DNA from: JAQBDA01 sp032124675 | GTDB taxonomy: Bacteria > Chloroflexota > Anaerolineae > Anaerolineales > UBA4823 | Length of the DNA stretch: 64,000 bases | Assembly (NCBI GenBank): GCA_032124675.1 | Contig: JAQBDA010000315.1 | Span: forward strand, 1 to 64,000 | Reading direction: 5' to 3' | In this document: in pieces, positions 25,502-33,193 of the stretch | Layout: every line of letters starts with the position of its first letter | How positions within the stretch are numbered: the stretch's first letter is position 1 | Translations under genes and position numbers: made by a program | The notes under the pieces: generated by a model | Seen by the model: the letters and a program-made list of their open reading frames with translations, nothing else | The model's database searches: none | Told to the model about the DNA's origin: nothing

Positions 25502-26554
25502 TCACCAACTCACGTCTTTCTCGTAGCCCCAGTCGACCAGGGTCTCCCCGGCTGCCTGTTTGAAGACCTGCCGGTCGTGATCGGTGAAAAGCTCCCGCCA
25601 TGTGCCGCGCTGGCCTTTGTTCAGCGAGCCGGCGATCTCGGCAGCTTTCTCCTGTTGCCAGTCGGCATCTGGATTCTGGCCCAGCTCTGCCTGCAGAGCG
25701 TCTTTCAATCCACCGTCCGAGACGTCCACACCAAGGAATGACCACAATTTGCACATCTCTTCCCAGGCGCGCGCCAGCAAGTCTTCGTAGCGTAGGTGGA
25801 TGTAGCGGTCTTCCAGGAGCTGGCGAGCGGCTCGATCTGTGTCTAGGATGTTATGGCTCCAGCCCTGGGCTGTCTGGCGCAGGCCTTTCTCGGTGAAGAT
25901 CGAGCGCTGACCGGTCAGGTAGGGGGATGGATTATCTGCAAAGCTCTGGCGGATGCGGTTGTCTTCGGGGGACAGGTGCTGCTGGCGGTCGATGAACGCC
26001 TGGAAGCGATGCGAGACAGCCGCATCACGCCCATCGCGCACGATGAAGATCAATTTTGCCTCGGGGAACACCTTGACCAGCTTGTGCACTGCATCGCCGT
26101 CCAGCAGGCTGTTCGGGCTTTTATCACCCACCACACAGCCCGGCCCGGACTTGCCCGCCGAACGGGCATCGCGCTCCATGATGAATTCCGCTGCTGCTCT
26201 CAGCACAAGCGGTGAGAGGTCACGACCCTGGTTCCAGCGGTTGCTGCGCCGGACCAGCCATGCGCCTGTGCTTTCATTGGCGACCAGCGATTCAAGCAGC
26301 GGAGGGCGGGTGAAGAAGTGCCCCTGGTAGTTGCAGTGCACCTGCGGGTGGACACGGATCAGCCGTGTGAGCAGCGTGGTCCCAGAGCGGGCATGACCGA
26401 AGATGAAGAACTTGTCCAGCGGGAAGAAGGCTTTGATCTCCTGCACTTCTTCAGGAGTGATGGGGGGTATCTCTCGGTAGTGCGTGTGTCTGACACTTCC
26501 TTTTCGAAATGCGGAAACTGCAAGTTTCAATCGCTGGATAAATGTATTAGACAT
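25502..26554 (-). CDS. Sulfotransferase (Sulfotransfer_3-like)
   Basis: A 350-residue sulfotransferase distinct from the two at 8310-10039. The 5'-PSB loop is IFGHARSGTTLLTRLIRVHP (about 51-70), the 3'-PB region IFIVRDGRDAAVSHRFQAF, and the C-terminus ends with LLVDWGYEKD-like residues seen in the other two as well. It transfers sulfate from PAPS. It precedes the Gfo/Idh gene by 13 bp. Its upstream region is occupied by the inverted repeat of the GxxExxY cassette, leaving no clear ribosome site before ATG 26554. Confidence 0.9.
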   Translation of the reverse strand: MSNTFIQRLKLAVSAFRKGSVRHTHYREIPPITPEEVQEIKAFFPLDKFFIFGHARSGTTLLTRLIRVHPQVHCNYQGHFFTRPPLLESLVANESTGAWLVRRSNRWNQGRDLSPLVLRAAAEFIMERDARSAGKSGPGCVVGDKSPNSLLDGDAVHKLVKVFPEAKLIFIVRDGRDAAVSHRFQAFIDRQQHLSPEDNRIRQSFADNPSPYLTGQRSIFTEKGLRQTAQGWSHNILDTDRAARQLLEDRYIHLRYEDLLARAWEEMCKLWSFLGVDVSDGGLKDALQAELGQNPDADWQQEKAAEIAGSLNKGQRGTWRELFTDHDRQVFKQAAGETLVDWGYEKDVSW

Positions 26555-26557
26555 TAA

Positions 26558-27011
26558 TCAACCACCAAGGCACCAAGACACCAAGTTTATATAACAATTC
26601 GCTTGATACCGTTCTTAATCAATGGTACATTGAAATTGATTAAGTATCCCAGCCGTTTATTCATTAGCTTCAAATAGGTAATGAGCTGGGCGGTGTACAG
26701 GGGGTTTCCCCCTTCAACTGCCTTTAGCTCGCATACAATCAGATCTTCATCAAGTACATCAACCCGAAAACCCTGATCAAACCGTAACCCGTCATAGAGA
26801 ATTGGAATAGCGGCCTGTTTCTGGAACGATAGATCGTGTTTATGAAGTTCATGACAAAAACAGATTTCGTAGATGCTTTCGAGGAGTCCCGGTCCAAGAT
26901 TGTGATGCACAGCGAAGGCAGCATCCACAATCTGTTTCCCAATCCGATCTTCTTCTAAAGAAACCTTAGCAAAACTCATAAATCTCGGTGATTTGGTGCC
27001 TTGGTGGTTGG
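26558..27011. mobile_element. Cassette-like element: GxxExxY gene between 28-bp inverted repeats
   Basis: The left arm (26558-26585) reads TCAACCACCAAGGCACCAA then GACACCAAG. The right arm (26984-27011) reads, on the opposite strand, CCAACCACCAAGGCACCAA then ATCACCGAG. The arms agree at about 24 of 28 positions and fill the whole space between two glycan genes. No transposase is present. CACCAAGGCACCAAG-type repeats beside GxxExxY genes are a pattern I recall from other genomes; mobility is inferred. Confidence 0.7.
26587..26979 (-). CDS. GxxExxY protein
   Basis: A 130-residue protein with the naming motif GPGLLESIYE (about 29-38) and then a PD-(D/E)XK-like core: FRVDVLDEDLIVCELKAVE, where D and E-x-K are placed like nuclease metal ligands. 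LITYLKLMNKRLGYLINFN is the usual C-terminus. The function of this family is unknown. The codon use is clearly more AT-rich than that of the flanking glycan genes, and inverted repeats enclose it, so it is a foreign cassette rather than a pathway member. Confidence 0.92.
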   Translation of the reverse strand: MSFAKVSLEEDRIGKQIVDAAFAVHHNLGPGLLESIYEICFCHELHKHDLSFQKQAAIPILYDGLRFDQGFRVDVLDEDLIVCELKAVEGGNPLYTAQLITYLKLMNKRLGYLINFNVPLIKNGIKRIVI

Positions 27012-27013
27012 AA

Positions 27014-28441
27014 TCATTCCGTTAAGCTGAGTAACGAGAGGAAAAATTCAGCCGTGCGCTTGCCGGAGCTGCCATCGGTGTAAGTACATTCCCGCTCCAG
27101 GAAGCGGCGCTGAGCGTCCAGGTCGGTTTGAGGGTTTTGCAGATACTCGTTGATCGCATCACATAATTGACTCTCATCCAGCGCCACTTTGCCGGCACCA
27201 GACGTGCGGAAACGGGAATGGGTGGGCCAGACCCCGATCTGCGACATCGGCACCCAGTACTTCCCCGGGTAGCCCTGCTGCGAATCGATGCACACGCTGA
27301 CCGTGGGTCGCCCCTGGAAAGCCGCTTCTACACACATTGTCGAATAAACGGTCAGGAAAATATCCGAATGCGCCATCATCGAAGTGCGTTCGGTCACATC
27401 CTCGCCGGAATAATGCCCCAACGATCCCAGCGGCACCGGCTCGATGACATGGATATGAGCGTTTTCCTCTGCCAGCTGGCGGATGCGGTCGGCCTCAGCC
27501 ACATAATGCCCGCTCATATGGATCGGGTGCAGGCGCACCAGGAGCTGCGCTGGAGCCGACAGCCTGCCGGAGACCACCAGGCTCGCCAGCGCCTCCACAT
27601 TTTGAATGTTGGGCGACCAGCTGACGAAGCTGCTGGCGTAGGACAGCAGAACGCGGTCGGGGTCCAGCCCGTGCTGGCGGAAATAATCCTGCCGCGGCAG
27701 AACCCACTCATCGCGCACGTAGTTATCGTAGGGCGGCATGCCGCCAACATTGACGCCCTCCGGGAGCCAATCGGCGCCGCCCACCAGCTCCTGCTTCTGG
27801 ATCTCCGACCAGCAAGTGATCCAGTCCACCTTTGCGCCGGGTAAGCCGTAGCTGCTGGAGCTGTCCCAGCTGATGATGGCGGCCGCGGTCTGTATCCCCC
27901 GGGCAGCCGCCTGGCGCAAGATGAAGCGGTCCTGGCGGAAGCCCGGCGAACCGGCGATCACCAGAGCCGGGCGGTACTTATCGAATAGGTCGGCGTAGAT
28001 ATCTGGCGTGAAGCGAGACTGATATGCCTGCAGAGCGCGGCGCAGCGTGTAGGAGCGGCGTATCAGGCGTGCAGCGGCTTCCATCAGAGGGAAGAGCTGG
28101 CGGCGGCGAGCATGGGCTTCACTCTTCACCTGCTGGATATAGCTGTCGACCACCGCCAGGTTGATCCTGCCGGCCGCACCGGCGCGGCGCAAGAAATCCA
28201 GCCACCACTGCACGGTTGGTGAAACCGTTTTGGTGTACTCCTGCACCTGGTCCAGGCGCAGGCCTTCGATAGTCAGCCCGGGTCGTCCAAAGCGAGCGGC
28301 GATCGCCTCTTTGGTATTATCTTCGGTAAATAAAATGACCTCAAATCCGGCATCCAGCAGGTGGGCGACGATATCGCTCTGCAGGAAGTAGAAGGCTGCC
28401 AGCCCGTGGTCAGCGACGATGAATACGCGTTGCGGGGACAT
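27014..28441 (-). CDS. Capsule/CDP-glycerol-transferase-like GT-B protein
   Basis: A 475-residue protein with VLLSYASSFVSW, LLVRLHPIHMSGHY, VTERTSMMAHSDIFLTVYSTMCVEAAFQGRPTVSVCID and a final segment typical of GT-B transferases related to KpsS and TagF. The HP motif and the E-A-x-x-x-G-x-P nucleotide-binding part are both visible. It resembles the proteins at 15181-16857 and 41198-42814 in layout. It probably transfers a nucleotide-activated sugar or polyol phosphate to the growing glycan. A 75-bp spacer separates it from the methyltransferase upstream. Confidence 0.65.
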   Translation of the reverse strand: MSPQRVFIVADHGLAAFYFLQSDIVAHLLDAGFEVILFTEDNTKEAIAARFGRPGLTIEGLRLDQVQEYTKTVSPTVQWWLDFLRRAGAAGRINLAVVDSYIQQVKSEAHARRRQLFPLMEAAARLIRRSYTLRRALQAYQSRFTPDIYADLFDKYRPALVIAGSPGFRQDRFILRQAAARGIQTAAAIISWDSSSSYGLPGAKVDWITCWSEIQKQELVGGADWLPEGVNVGGMPPYDNYVRDEWVLPRQDYFRQHGLDPDRVLLSYASSFVSWSPNIQNVEALASLVVSGRLSAPAQLLVRLHPIHMSGHYVAEADRIRQLAEENAHIHVIEPVPLGSLGHYSGEDVTERTSMMAHSDIFLTVYSTMCVEAAFQGRPTVSVCIDSQQGYPGKYWVPMSQIGVWPTHSRFRTSGAGKVALDESQLCDAINEYLQNPQTDLDAQRRFLERECTYTDGSSGKRTAEFFLSLLSLTE

Positions 28442-28516
28442 GTTCAGGACACGGATTTAACAGATATAGCGGATTCTTTAGACAATACGATCAGGCAACC
28501 CATGAGGGCAAGCATG
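28442..28516. repeat. Spacer with CACGGATTTAACAGAT-type phrase
   Basis: The 75-bp spacer starts with TTCAGGACACGGATTTAACAGATATAGCGGATT cut across two phrases. It resembles the dispersed TCCGTGTCCTGAA-type repeats of many genomes. No promoter or terminator is obvious. Confidence 0.35.
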
Positions 28517-29371
28517 TCAGCCAGCTTTGCGGTACACCATATGGTAGCCGGTGGGGGATTGACTGCGGGCATCTCCCGGAGGGTGGGTTTCCCCAGGGCC
28601 GAGCAGGCTGCGCAGACCACTGGCACTCACTTGCAGCGCCCAAGCGAGGGCACGCCCGGTGTAGTGGCGCACCCCGTGCATTTCCGGCAGCACGGCGTTC
28701 TTCAGGTTGCCGATGCCTTCCCCCAGCAGCGAGACCGGATCATAGTAGCCTTCCAGGTGGGAGACCTCCAGACCGTGCTCCGGAGCGAAACGTACTAGAG
28801 CATAGTGAGTATAGCGGGCGAAGTCGACCGGCACCTGGTGCATCTTGACCAGGAATGGGATGGCGACGATCAATCTGCCGCCGGGCTTCAGCATCTCCAC
28901 CAGCGAAGCCAGCAATGCGTGCGTGTCGTAGACGTGCTCGAGCACGTTCATCAGCAGGATGGCATCCAGGCTTGCCTCACGGAAAGGGTTCGCCTGGGTC
29001 AGGTCGCAGACGATATCCACCTCAGGATAGGGGCAGATATCCAGCGCCAGGTAGTTGCTGTGATCGGTGAACAGATCGGCGAAATCGCCCCGTCCGGCGC
29101 CCACGTCCAGGATGGCTGCCTGGGGATCGAGCGCCCCGACCTGCTCTGCCAGGAAGCGCCAGTTGGCCTGCCGCCAGGGAGTGCCGACGTTTGGACCGCG
29201 CAATAGTTTTTCAGATGGGCGCAGCTCGTCGGGCGGCGCGGTGAACAGCGGGATGCCGTCCTGCAAGAGGATCTCCCGCCCGCAGGTCTGACAGGTCAGC
29301 TCCTGAGCTCCTGCGACCAGCGAGCCGTGACAGCGGTCGCATGTGAGCACTTCCAGCAGGGCGGGTTTCAT
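28517..29371 (-). CDS. Class I SAM-dependent methyltransferase with N-terminal zinc ribbon
   Basis: A 284-residue protein. A Trm112-like ribbon, LTCDRCHGSLV...LTCQTCGREILLQDGIPLF (four Cys, about 9-45), leads into the SAM-binding motif AILDVGAGRGDFADLF (about 84-99), then LALDICPYPEVD and LLMNVLEHVYD. It likely methylates a sugar of the exported glycan, perhaps as a chain cap (inference). Its start overlaps the stop of the GT2 gene upstream by 4 bp. Confidence 0.88.
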   Translation of the reverse strand: MKPALLEVLTCDRCHGSLVAGAQELTCQTCGREILLQDGIPLFTAPPDELRPSEKLLRGPNVGTPWRQANWRFLAEQVGALDPQAAILDVGAGRGDFADLFTDHSNYLALDICPYPEVDIVCDLTQANPFREASLDAILLMNVLEHVYDTHALLASLVEMLKPGGRLIVAIPFLVKMHQVPVDFARYTHYALVRFAPEHGLEVSHLEGYYDPVSLLGEGIGNLKNAVLPEMHGVRHYTGRALAWALQVSASGLRSLLGPGETHPPGDARSQSPTGYHMVYRKAG

Positions 29372-30396
29372 TTCTCCATAGCCTCGCTGTACAGTGCACG
29401 GAACAGCAGGTTATAGAGGCGCAGGAAGAGCCGGTTGAAGCGCGGGTGCTTCGCCAGCCAGGTCAGGGCGCGCTGTAAGGTGGAGGGCTTCGCGCTTGCA
29501 CGCTCTGGTATGGGCGCAGCCGGGCTCAGGCTTCCGGTGATGCGACCCACTTCTTCCCGCAGCCGCTCATTGACCGTATTGCCCATGTGGAATACATACG
29601 AATCTGGCGTGGAGAGGTGCAGGTAGCCCAGTTCGTCGATCTTGTAATCGATCGACATGGTCTCCTTGCGCAGCAGCCCTTTGGTGGAGGGCAGCGGCAC
29701 GACCTGACGTGCCACCTCCCGGGGGATCAGGAACTGCATGTGCGAGGCGCCGGTGACCGCCTGGACGCCAGACTCGCGCTCGGTGATGGCGGGCAGTGGT
29801 GTGTTATAGAACTGCGCAGCAAGCTCTTCACTGGCACCAATACCGAAGCAGTACTCGTCGATCGTGTCTATTTTGGGCCAGTAATCGCCGAATTTGTAGG
29901 AGTGGTCTCCCTGCAGCGCCAGGTGGGCTTTACCTTCACCAGCCATGACATCATAGAAGTTGGGCTGGGCACCGATCATGCCTGCCATCGGGAATGCCTG
30001 CAGCACCTGCAGGCTGGCGTCCAGCCAGCCCGGGCGGAAGAGTACATCCGAATCGGTGTAGCAAATTAGCTGGTTGGGCATACTGCTGAATATCCAGTTC
30101 CACGCGCCGGCTTTGCCCATGTTGTGGGCAGACAGGATCAGCCAGTCGATCTTGCGTTGGTCGTACAGTTCTTTCAGTGCAGATACAGCCCGCGGGCAGC
30201 TGCCGTTATCGAAGACCAGCAGGTCGAACGGCTCACCGGTCGCCGCTCGCAGGCTGTCGAGCTGGTATTCGAGGATCTCAAGCGAGTTCTCGAAATACCC
30301 CTCGGTAAAGGGGATGTATACGATCAGCGCTACCCCCAGCCGGTGGGGGGTATAAGCCGGCAGTCCGTCCTTGGCGGGGTTCTTTCCAGTCCTCAT
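29368..30396 (-). CDS. Family 2 glycosyltransferase (tandem paralogue A)
   Basis: A 342-residue GT-A enzyme: VALIVYIPFTEGYFENSLE, LLVFDNGSCPR, NMGKAGAWNWIF and the DxD motif in CYTDSDVLFRPGWLD (about 117-130), then TGASHMQFLIPR. It is a tandem duplicate of the next gene: both begin MR.G.NPAK and share YIPF..GY, LLVFDN.SCP, GKAGAWN/GKGGAWN and YTDSDV..PGWL. It probably adds a sugar to the glycan at the cytoplasmic face. It overlaps both neighbours by 4 bp. Confidence 0.88.
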   Translation of the reverse strand: MRTGKNPAKDGLPAYTPHRLGVALIVYIPFTEGYFENSLEILEYQLDSLRAATGEPFDLLVFDNGSCPRAVSALKELYDQRKIDWLILSAHNMGKAGAWNWIFSSMPNQLICYTDSDVLFRPGWLDASLQVLQAFPMAGMIGAQPNFYDVMAGEGKAHLALQGDHSYKFGDYWPKIDTIDEYCFGIGASEELAAQFYNTPLPAITERESGVQAVTGASHMQFLIPREVARQVVPLPSTKGLLRKETMSIDYKIDELGYLHLSTPDSYVFHMGNTVNERLREEVGRITGSLSPAAPIPERASAKPSTLQRALTWLAKHPRFNRLFLRLYNLLFRALYSEAMEK

Positions 30397-31334
30397 TGGT
30401 TATAAAGCCTGAATATAGCGTCGTAAAGGCGGAGCAGTGGCTTGCGAATAAAAGGTACATCCGCCAGACGGTTGGCTCGCGATGAAACCGATGCGGCTCT
30501 GGTGACCGTGTCATCCGGCACCTGGTTGCCCATGTGGGTGACCAGCGGTTCGCATGTGGTCAGACGCAAGAATCTGGCCTGGTTGATCTGCTCGTCCAGC
30601 GACCGCACCTGACCCATCGGCCGGTCCATCTTGAATGGAAGGAACTGCCCCAGGTTGGCTTTACGGGCGGTGAACTGAAAGTGGGCCGCGCCGACCAGCG
30701 CCTGGACACCTAGGCGGGTCAAACGCCAATCCGACCGCGACTCGTACCATTCACGCGCCTGCTCCGCTGATGTGCCCAAACTGAGTACATGCTGCAGATA
30801 CGTTTCCCAGGGAATGTACTGCCCGTTCTCCAGGGAAGCATCCGGCTGGCTGCGCGCCCATTCCAGCGTGGCAGTGTAGAATGCCTCAGGTGTGCGCATG
30901 GGGCGGGCGGTGACCATGCCTGCCTCAGGGTAGGCCTCCAGTACCGCCAGGCTGTCGGTGAGCCAGCCAGGATAGAAGCGCACGTCGCTGTCAGTGTAGG
31001 CGATATACTCGCCCGGGGCAGCCTGAAAAATAAAATTCCAGGCCCCGCCCTTGCCGACGTTCTTGTCTGACAGCACCAGATACTGGATGCGCTCCTGCCG
31101 CTGCAGTTCGTTCAGGTAGTCTCGGACCTCAGGGCAGCTGGCGTTGTCGAACACCAACAAATCATATGCCTCGCCGGTGTTCTCCCAGATGCTCTCCAGG
31201 CAGACCTTCAGCACGTCCAGACTTTGGGCGTAGTATCCGCTCAGGAAGGGGATATAGGTGACAACAGCTACGGTAACATCGGCAGGCCGGGGCACCGAGT
31301 CGATGGATTTAGCCGGGTTTTGTCCGACGCGCAT
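30393..31334 (-). CDS. Family 2 glycosyltransferase (tandem paralogue B)
   Basis: A 313-residue GT-A enzyme with VAVVTYIPFLSGYYAQSLD, LLVFDNASCPEV, NVGKGGAWNFIF, AYTDSDVRFYPGWL and LVGAAHFQFTARK. It is shorter than its paralogue at the C-terminus. Duplication followed by divergence suggests the two add different residues or linkages. It is followed upstream (7 bp) by a GT-A-like protein, so three transferases are made in series. Confidence 0.88.
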   Translation of the reverse strand: MRVGQNPAKSIDSVPRPADVTVAVVTYIPFLSGYYAQSLDVLKVCLESIWENTGEAYDLLVFDNASCPEVRDYLNELQRQERIQYLVLSDKNVGKGGAWNFIFQAAPGEYIAYTDSDVRFYPGWLTDSLAVLEAYPEAGMVTARPMRTPEAFYTATLEWARSQPDASLENGQYIPWETYLQHVLSLGTSAEQAREWYESRSDWRLTRLGVQALVGAAHFQFTARKANLGQFLPFKMDRPMGQVRSLDEQINQARFLRLTTCEPLVTHMGNQVPDDTVTRAASVSSRANRLADVPFIRKPLLRLYDAIFRLYNQ

Positions 31335-31340
31335 ATCGGC

Positions 31341-32246
31341 CTACTGTAGGGATCCGGTCAGCCGGCGGCGTGCCCGGCGAGCAAGGCGAGCCAACGACCA
31401 GCGCATACCGCGGCGCTGCCCATCCGGCGGGGTCAGGCGGGTCTCGATATAGCGCAGGGTGCGCATCCAGGACAACCTTGGAGAGCGCGCTTTACCGTTG
31501 ACCAGCTGCTTATCGCTGTCCAATACCATATACAGGTTGGCGGCTCCCCCCGCCAGAGCCTCGTTCTGCTGCGATTCAGGCAGCTCATAATGCGGCTTGC
31601 CACCCGGGAGATGGCTGTAATCGTGGTCCTGGTGGATGGCAATGATGGAGGGCGTGCCATCCACCACGGTATAGCCTTGCTGGCGGGCGTGGTAGATCAT
31701 CCAGTTGTCCCATCCGGCGCGGCCGATGGCGAAATCAGGCATCCTGTTGAACAATGCACGCGGGAAGACGAAGTAATCACTGCCGGCGGGCAGGTGCAGC
31801 CGGCCGCGGCTGTGGACGTCGGCCAGCAAGTGCTGGTCCCAGCCGCTTGAGAATCCCAGTACACGGCGTACGTCAAGGTCCCAGCGCTGACCGATGAGCA
31901 AGAAATGTTCCAATTGCTGTGATACTTGATGTACCGACTCTACGAAGGCCGGAAGCAGCATAACATCGGCGTTGATATAGGTAAACAAATTCGCCTGGCT
32001 GGTCTGGTGTGCCAGGTCGAAGATCGAGCTGACCAGCGGGGTGCCGGCCTCATTGCGCCGCACATCTGTAAGCTGCGGAACCCTATATTCTGCGGCGATT
32101 GCTGCCATGCCCGGCTCATCACCCACCAGTAGCACGTTTACCTCCTCGCCCAGGTGCAGCCAGGAAAGGATGGCGTTACGCTGGATGGTATCGATATGTG
32201 GATCGGTGAAGGCCTTGGGGGCGGTGAAGATAGTGATCTCAGGCAT
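31341..32246 (-). CDS. GT-A-like glycosyltransferase
   Basis: A 301-residue protein starting MPEITIFTAPKAFTDPHI. A metal/nucleotide-binding stretch YINADVMLLPAF (about 106-117) takes the place of a DxD motif, followed by LPAGSDYFVFPRALF and GWDNWMIYHARQQGYTVVDG. This pattern is seen in uncharacterised glycosyltransferase-like proteins of surface-glycan loci. No membrane segment is visible. Upstream of ATG 32246 lies a GGAGTTAGGAG repeat instead of a clear ribosome site. Confidence 0.7.
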   Translation of the reverse strand: MPEITIFTAPKAFTDPHIDTIQRNAILSWLHLGEEVNVLLVGDEPGMAAIAAEYRVPQLTDVRRNEAGTPLVSSIFDLAHQTSQANLFTYINADVMLLPAFVESVHQVSQQLEHFLLIGQRWDLDVRRVLGFSSGWDQHLLADVHSRGRLHLPAGSDYFVFPRALFNRMPDFAIGRAGWDNWMIYHARQQGYTVVDGTPSIIAIHQDHDYSHLPGGKPHYELPESQQNEALAGGAANLYMVLDSDKQLVNGKARSPRLSWMRTLRYIETRLTPPDGQRRGMRWSLARLARRARRRLTGSLQ

Positions 32247-32252
32247 GGGAAT

Positions 32253-32300
32253 AAGGAGTTAGGAGTTAGGAGCTGCGAATCAGGAATTGCGAGTCAGGAA
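32253..32300. repeat. GGAGTTAGGAGTTAGGAG / ATTGCGAGTCAG phrase repeat
   Basis: The spacer holds GGAGTTAGGAGTTAGGAG, GCGAATCAGGA and ATTGCGAGTCAGGA. It also supplies the last three codons and stop (SNS) of the methyltransferase upstream. Related to the repeat inside the AAC(3)-like gene at 12050-12128. Confidence 0.6.
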
Positions 32301-33193
32301 TTAGAAAGGGGGAGCCATGCCTGGCGGGGGAACAGGCGCGTTACAAGGCGGCGGTGGAATAAGCCCCATTTCCGCTTGCGCCGCACGCCTTTCTCCGCCA
32401 CAGGAAACGCGTCTCTCGCTAGGTCGTTTCCCGTGTGGGACGCAACAGGACGTGCCAATGCCGTCAGGTAGAGTGGGATAAGACTAGAGCGCGGCCGACC
32501 ATGGTGCTGTACGCTCAGCAGTTCGAAACCGCTCTTTTCCAGGGTCTGGGCCAGCGTGTGCGGGCTGTAAGATACCAGGTGGGCGACCTCGAAGCAGTCA
32601 TGGGCATACAGGTTAGGCACTTCGACAAGCAGCCAACCGCCGGGAGCCAGCAGCGTCTTTCTCAGGTCAATCAGATATAGGACCGGGTTGGGGATATGCT
32701 CCAGGACATGCGCCATGCTGACCAGGTCAAAGGCCGGCAGCCCGGCAGCTTTGATCTCTTCCAGCGTGGAGAATACGGTCAACCCCTGGTCGCGGGTGTA
32801 GCTGCGGTACGCCTCGCCAGGCTCCAGACCTACGGATTGGCAGCTGAAGCCGAGATTCAAACGCTGCATCAGCAGTCCCGCTGAGCTGCCGATATCCAGG
32901 TGGTTCCGGACTTCCGGGATCCGGTCCTGGATGAAGCTGAAAAGTGCTTCAGCCCGCAGCCGCTGGATTGCCAGGTCTTTCGCTCCCGGTCCGGCGCTGC
33001 CCTGGTATAGCAGGCGGTATTCCTGTTCGTAAAAGGTCTCCAGCTCCTCGTCCGACATGCGCGGTGACTGGTAGACCAGACCACAGGCGGAACAAAGCTG
33101 GTTCGCTACCGTCTGTTCTCGGAAGCTGCGCCGGTCGAATAGACTGCTCCCAATGCTGCCGCACAGCGGGCAGCTCAGGACATCGATGCTCAT
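32294..33193 (-). CDS. Class I SAM-dependent methyltransferase with N-terminal zinc motif
   Basis: A 299-residue protein. CPLCGS...LCSACGLVYQSPRMSDEELETFY (about 8-53) is a putative zinc-binding head common in sugar C- or O-methyltransferases. The SAM motif HLDIGSSAGLLMQRL (about 99-113) follows, and SMAHVLEHIPNPVLYL with LLAPGGWLLVEVPN completes the class I fold. A sugar methylation role is inferred from context. Its start overlaps the stop of the membrane protein upstream by 4 bp. Confidence 0.88.
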   Translation of the reverse strand: MSIDVLSCPLCGSIGSSLFDRRSFREQTVANQLCSACGLVYQSPRMSDEELETFYEQEYRLLYQGSAGPGAKDLAIQRLRAEALFSFIQDRIPEVRNHLDIGSSAGLLMQRLNLGFSCQSVGLEPGEAYRSYTRDQGLTVFSTLEEIKAAGLPAFDLVSMAHVLEHIPNPVLYLIDLRKTLLAPGGWLLVEVPNLYAHDCFEVAHLVSYSPHTLAQTLEKSGFELLSVQHHGRPRSSLIPLYLTALARPVASHTGNDLARDAFPVAEKGVRRKRKWGLFHRRLVTRLFPRQAWLPLSNS

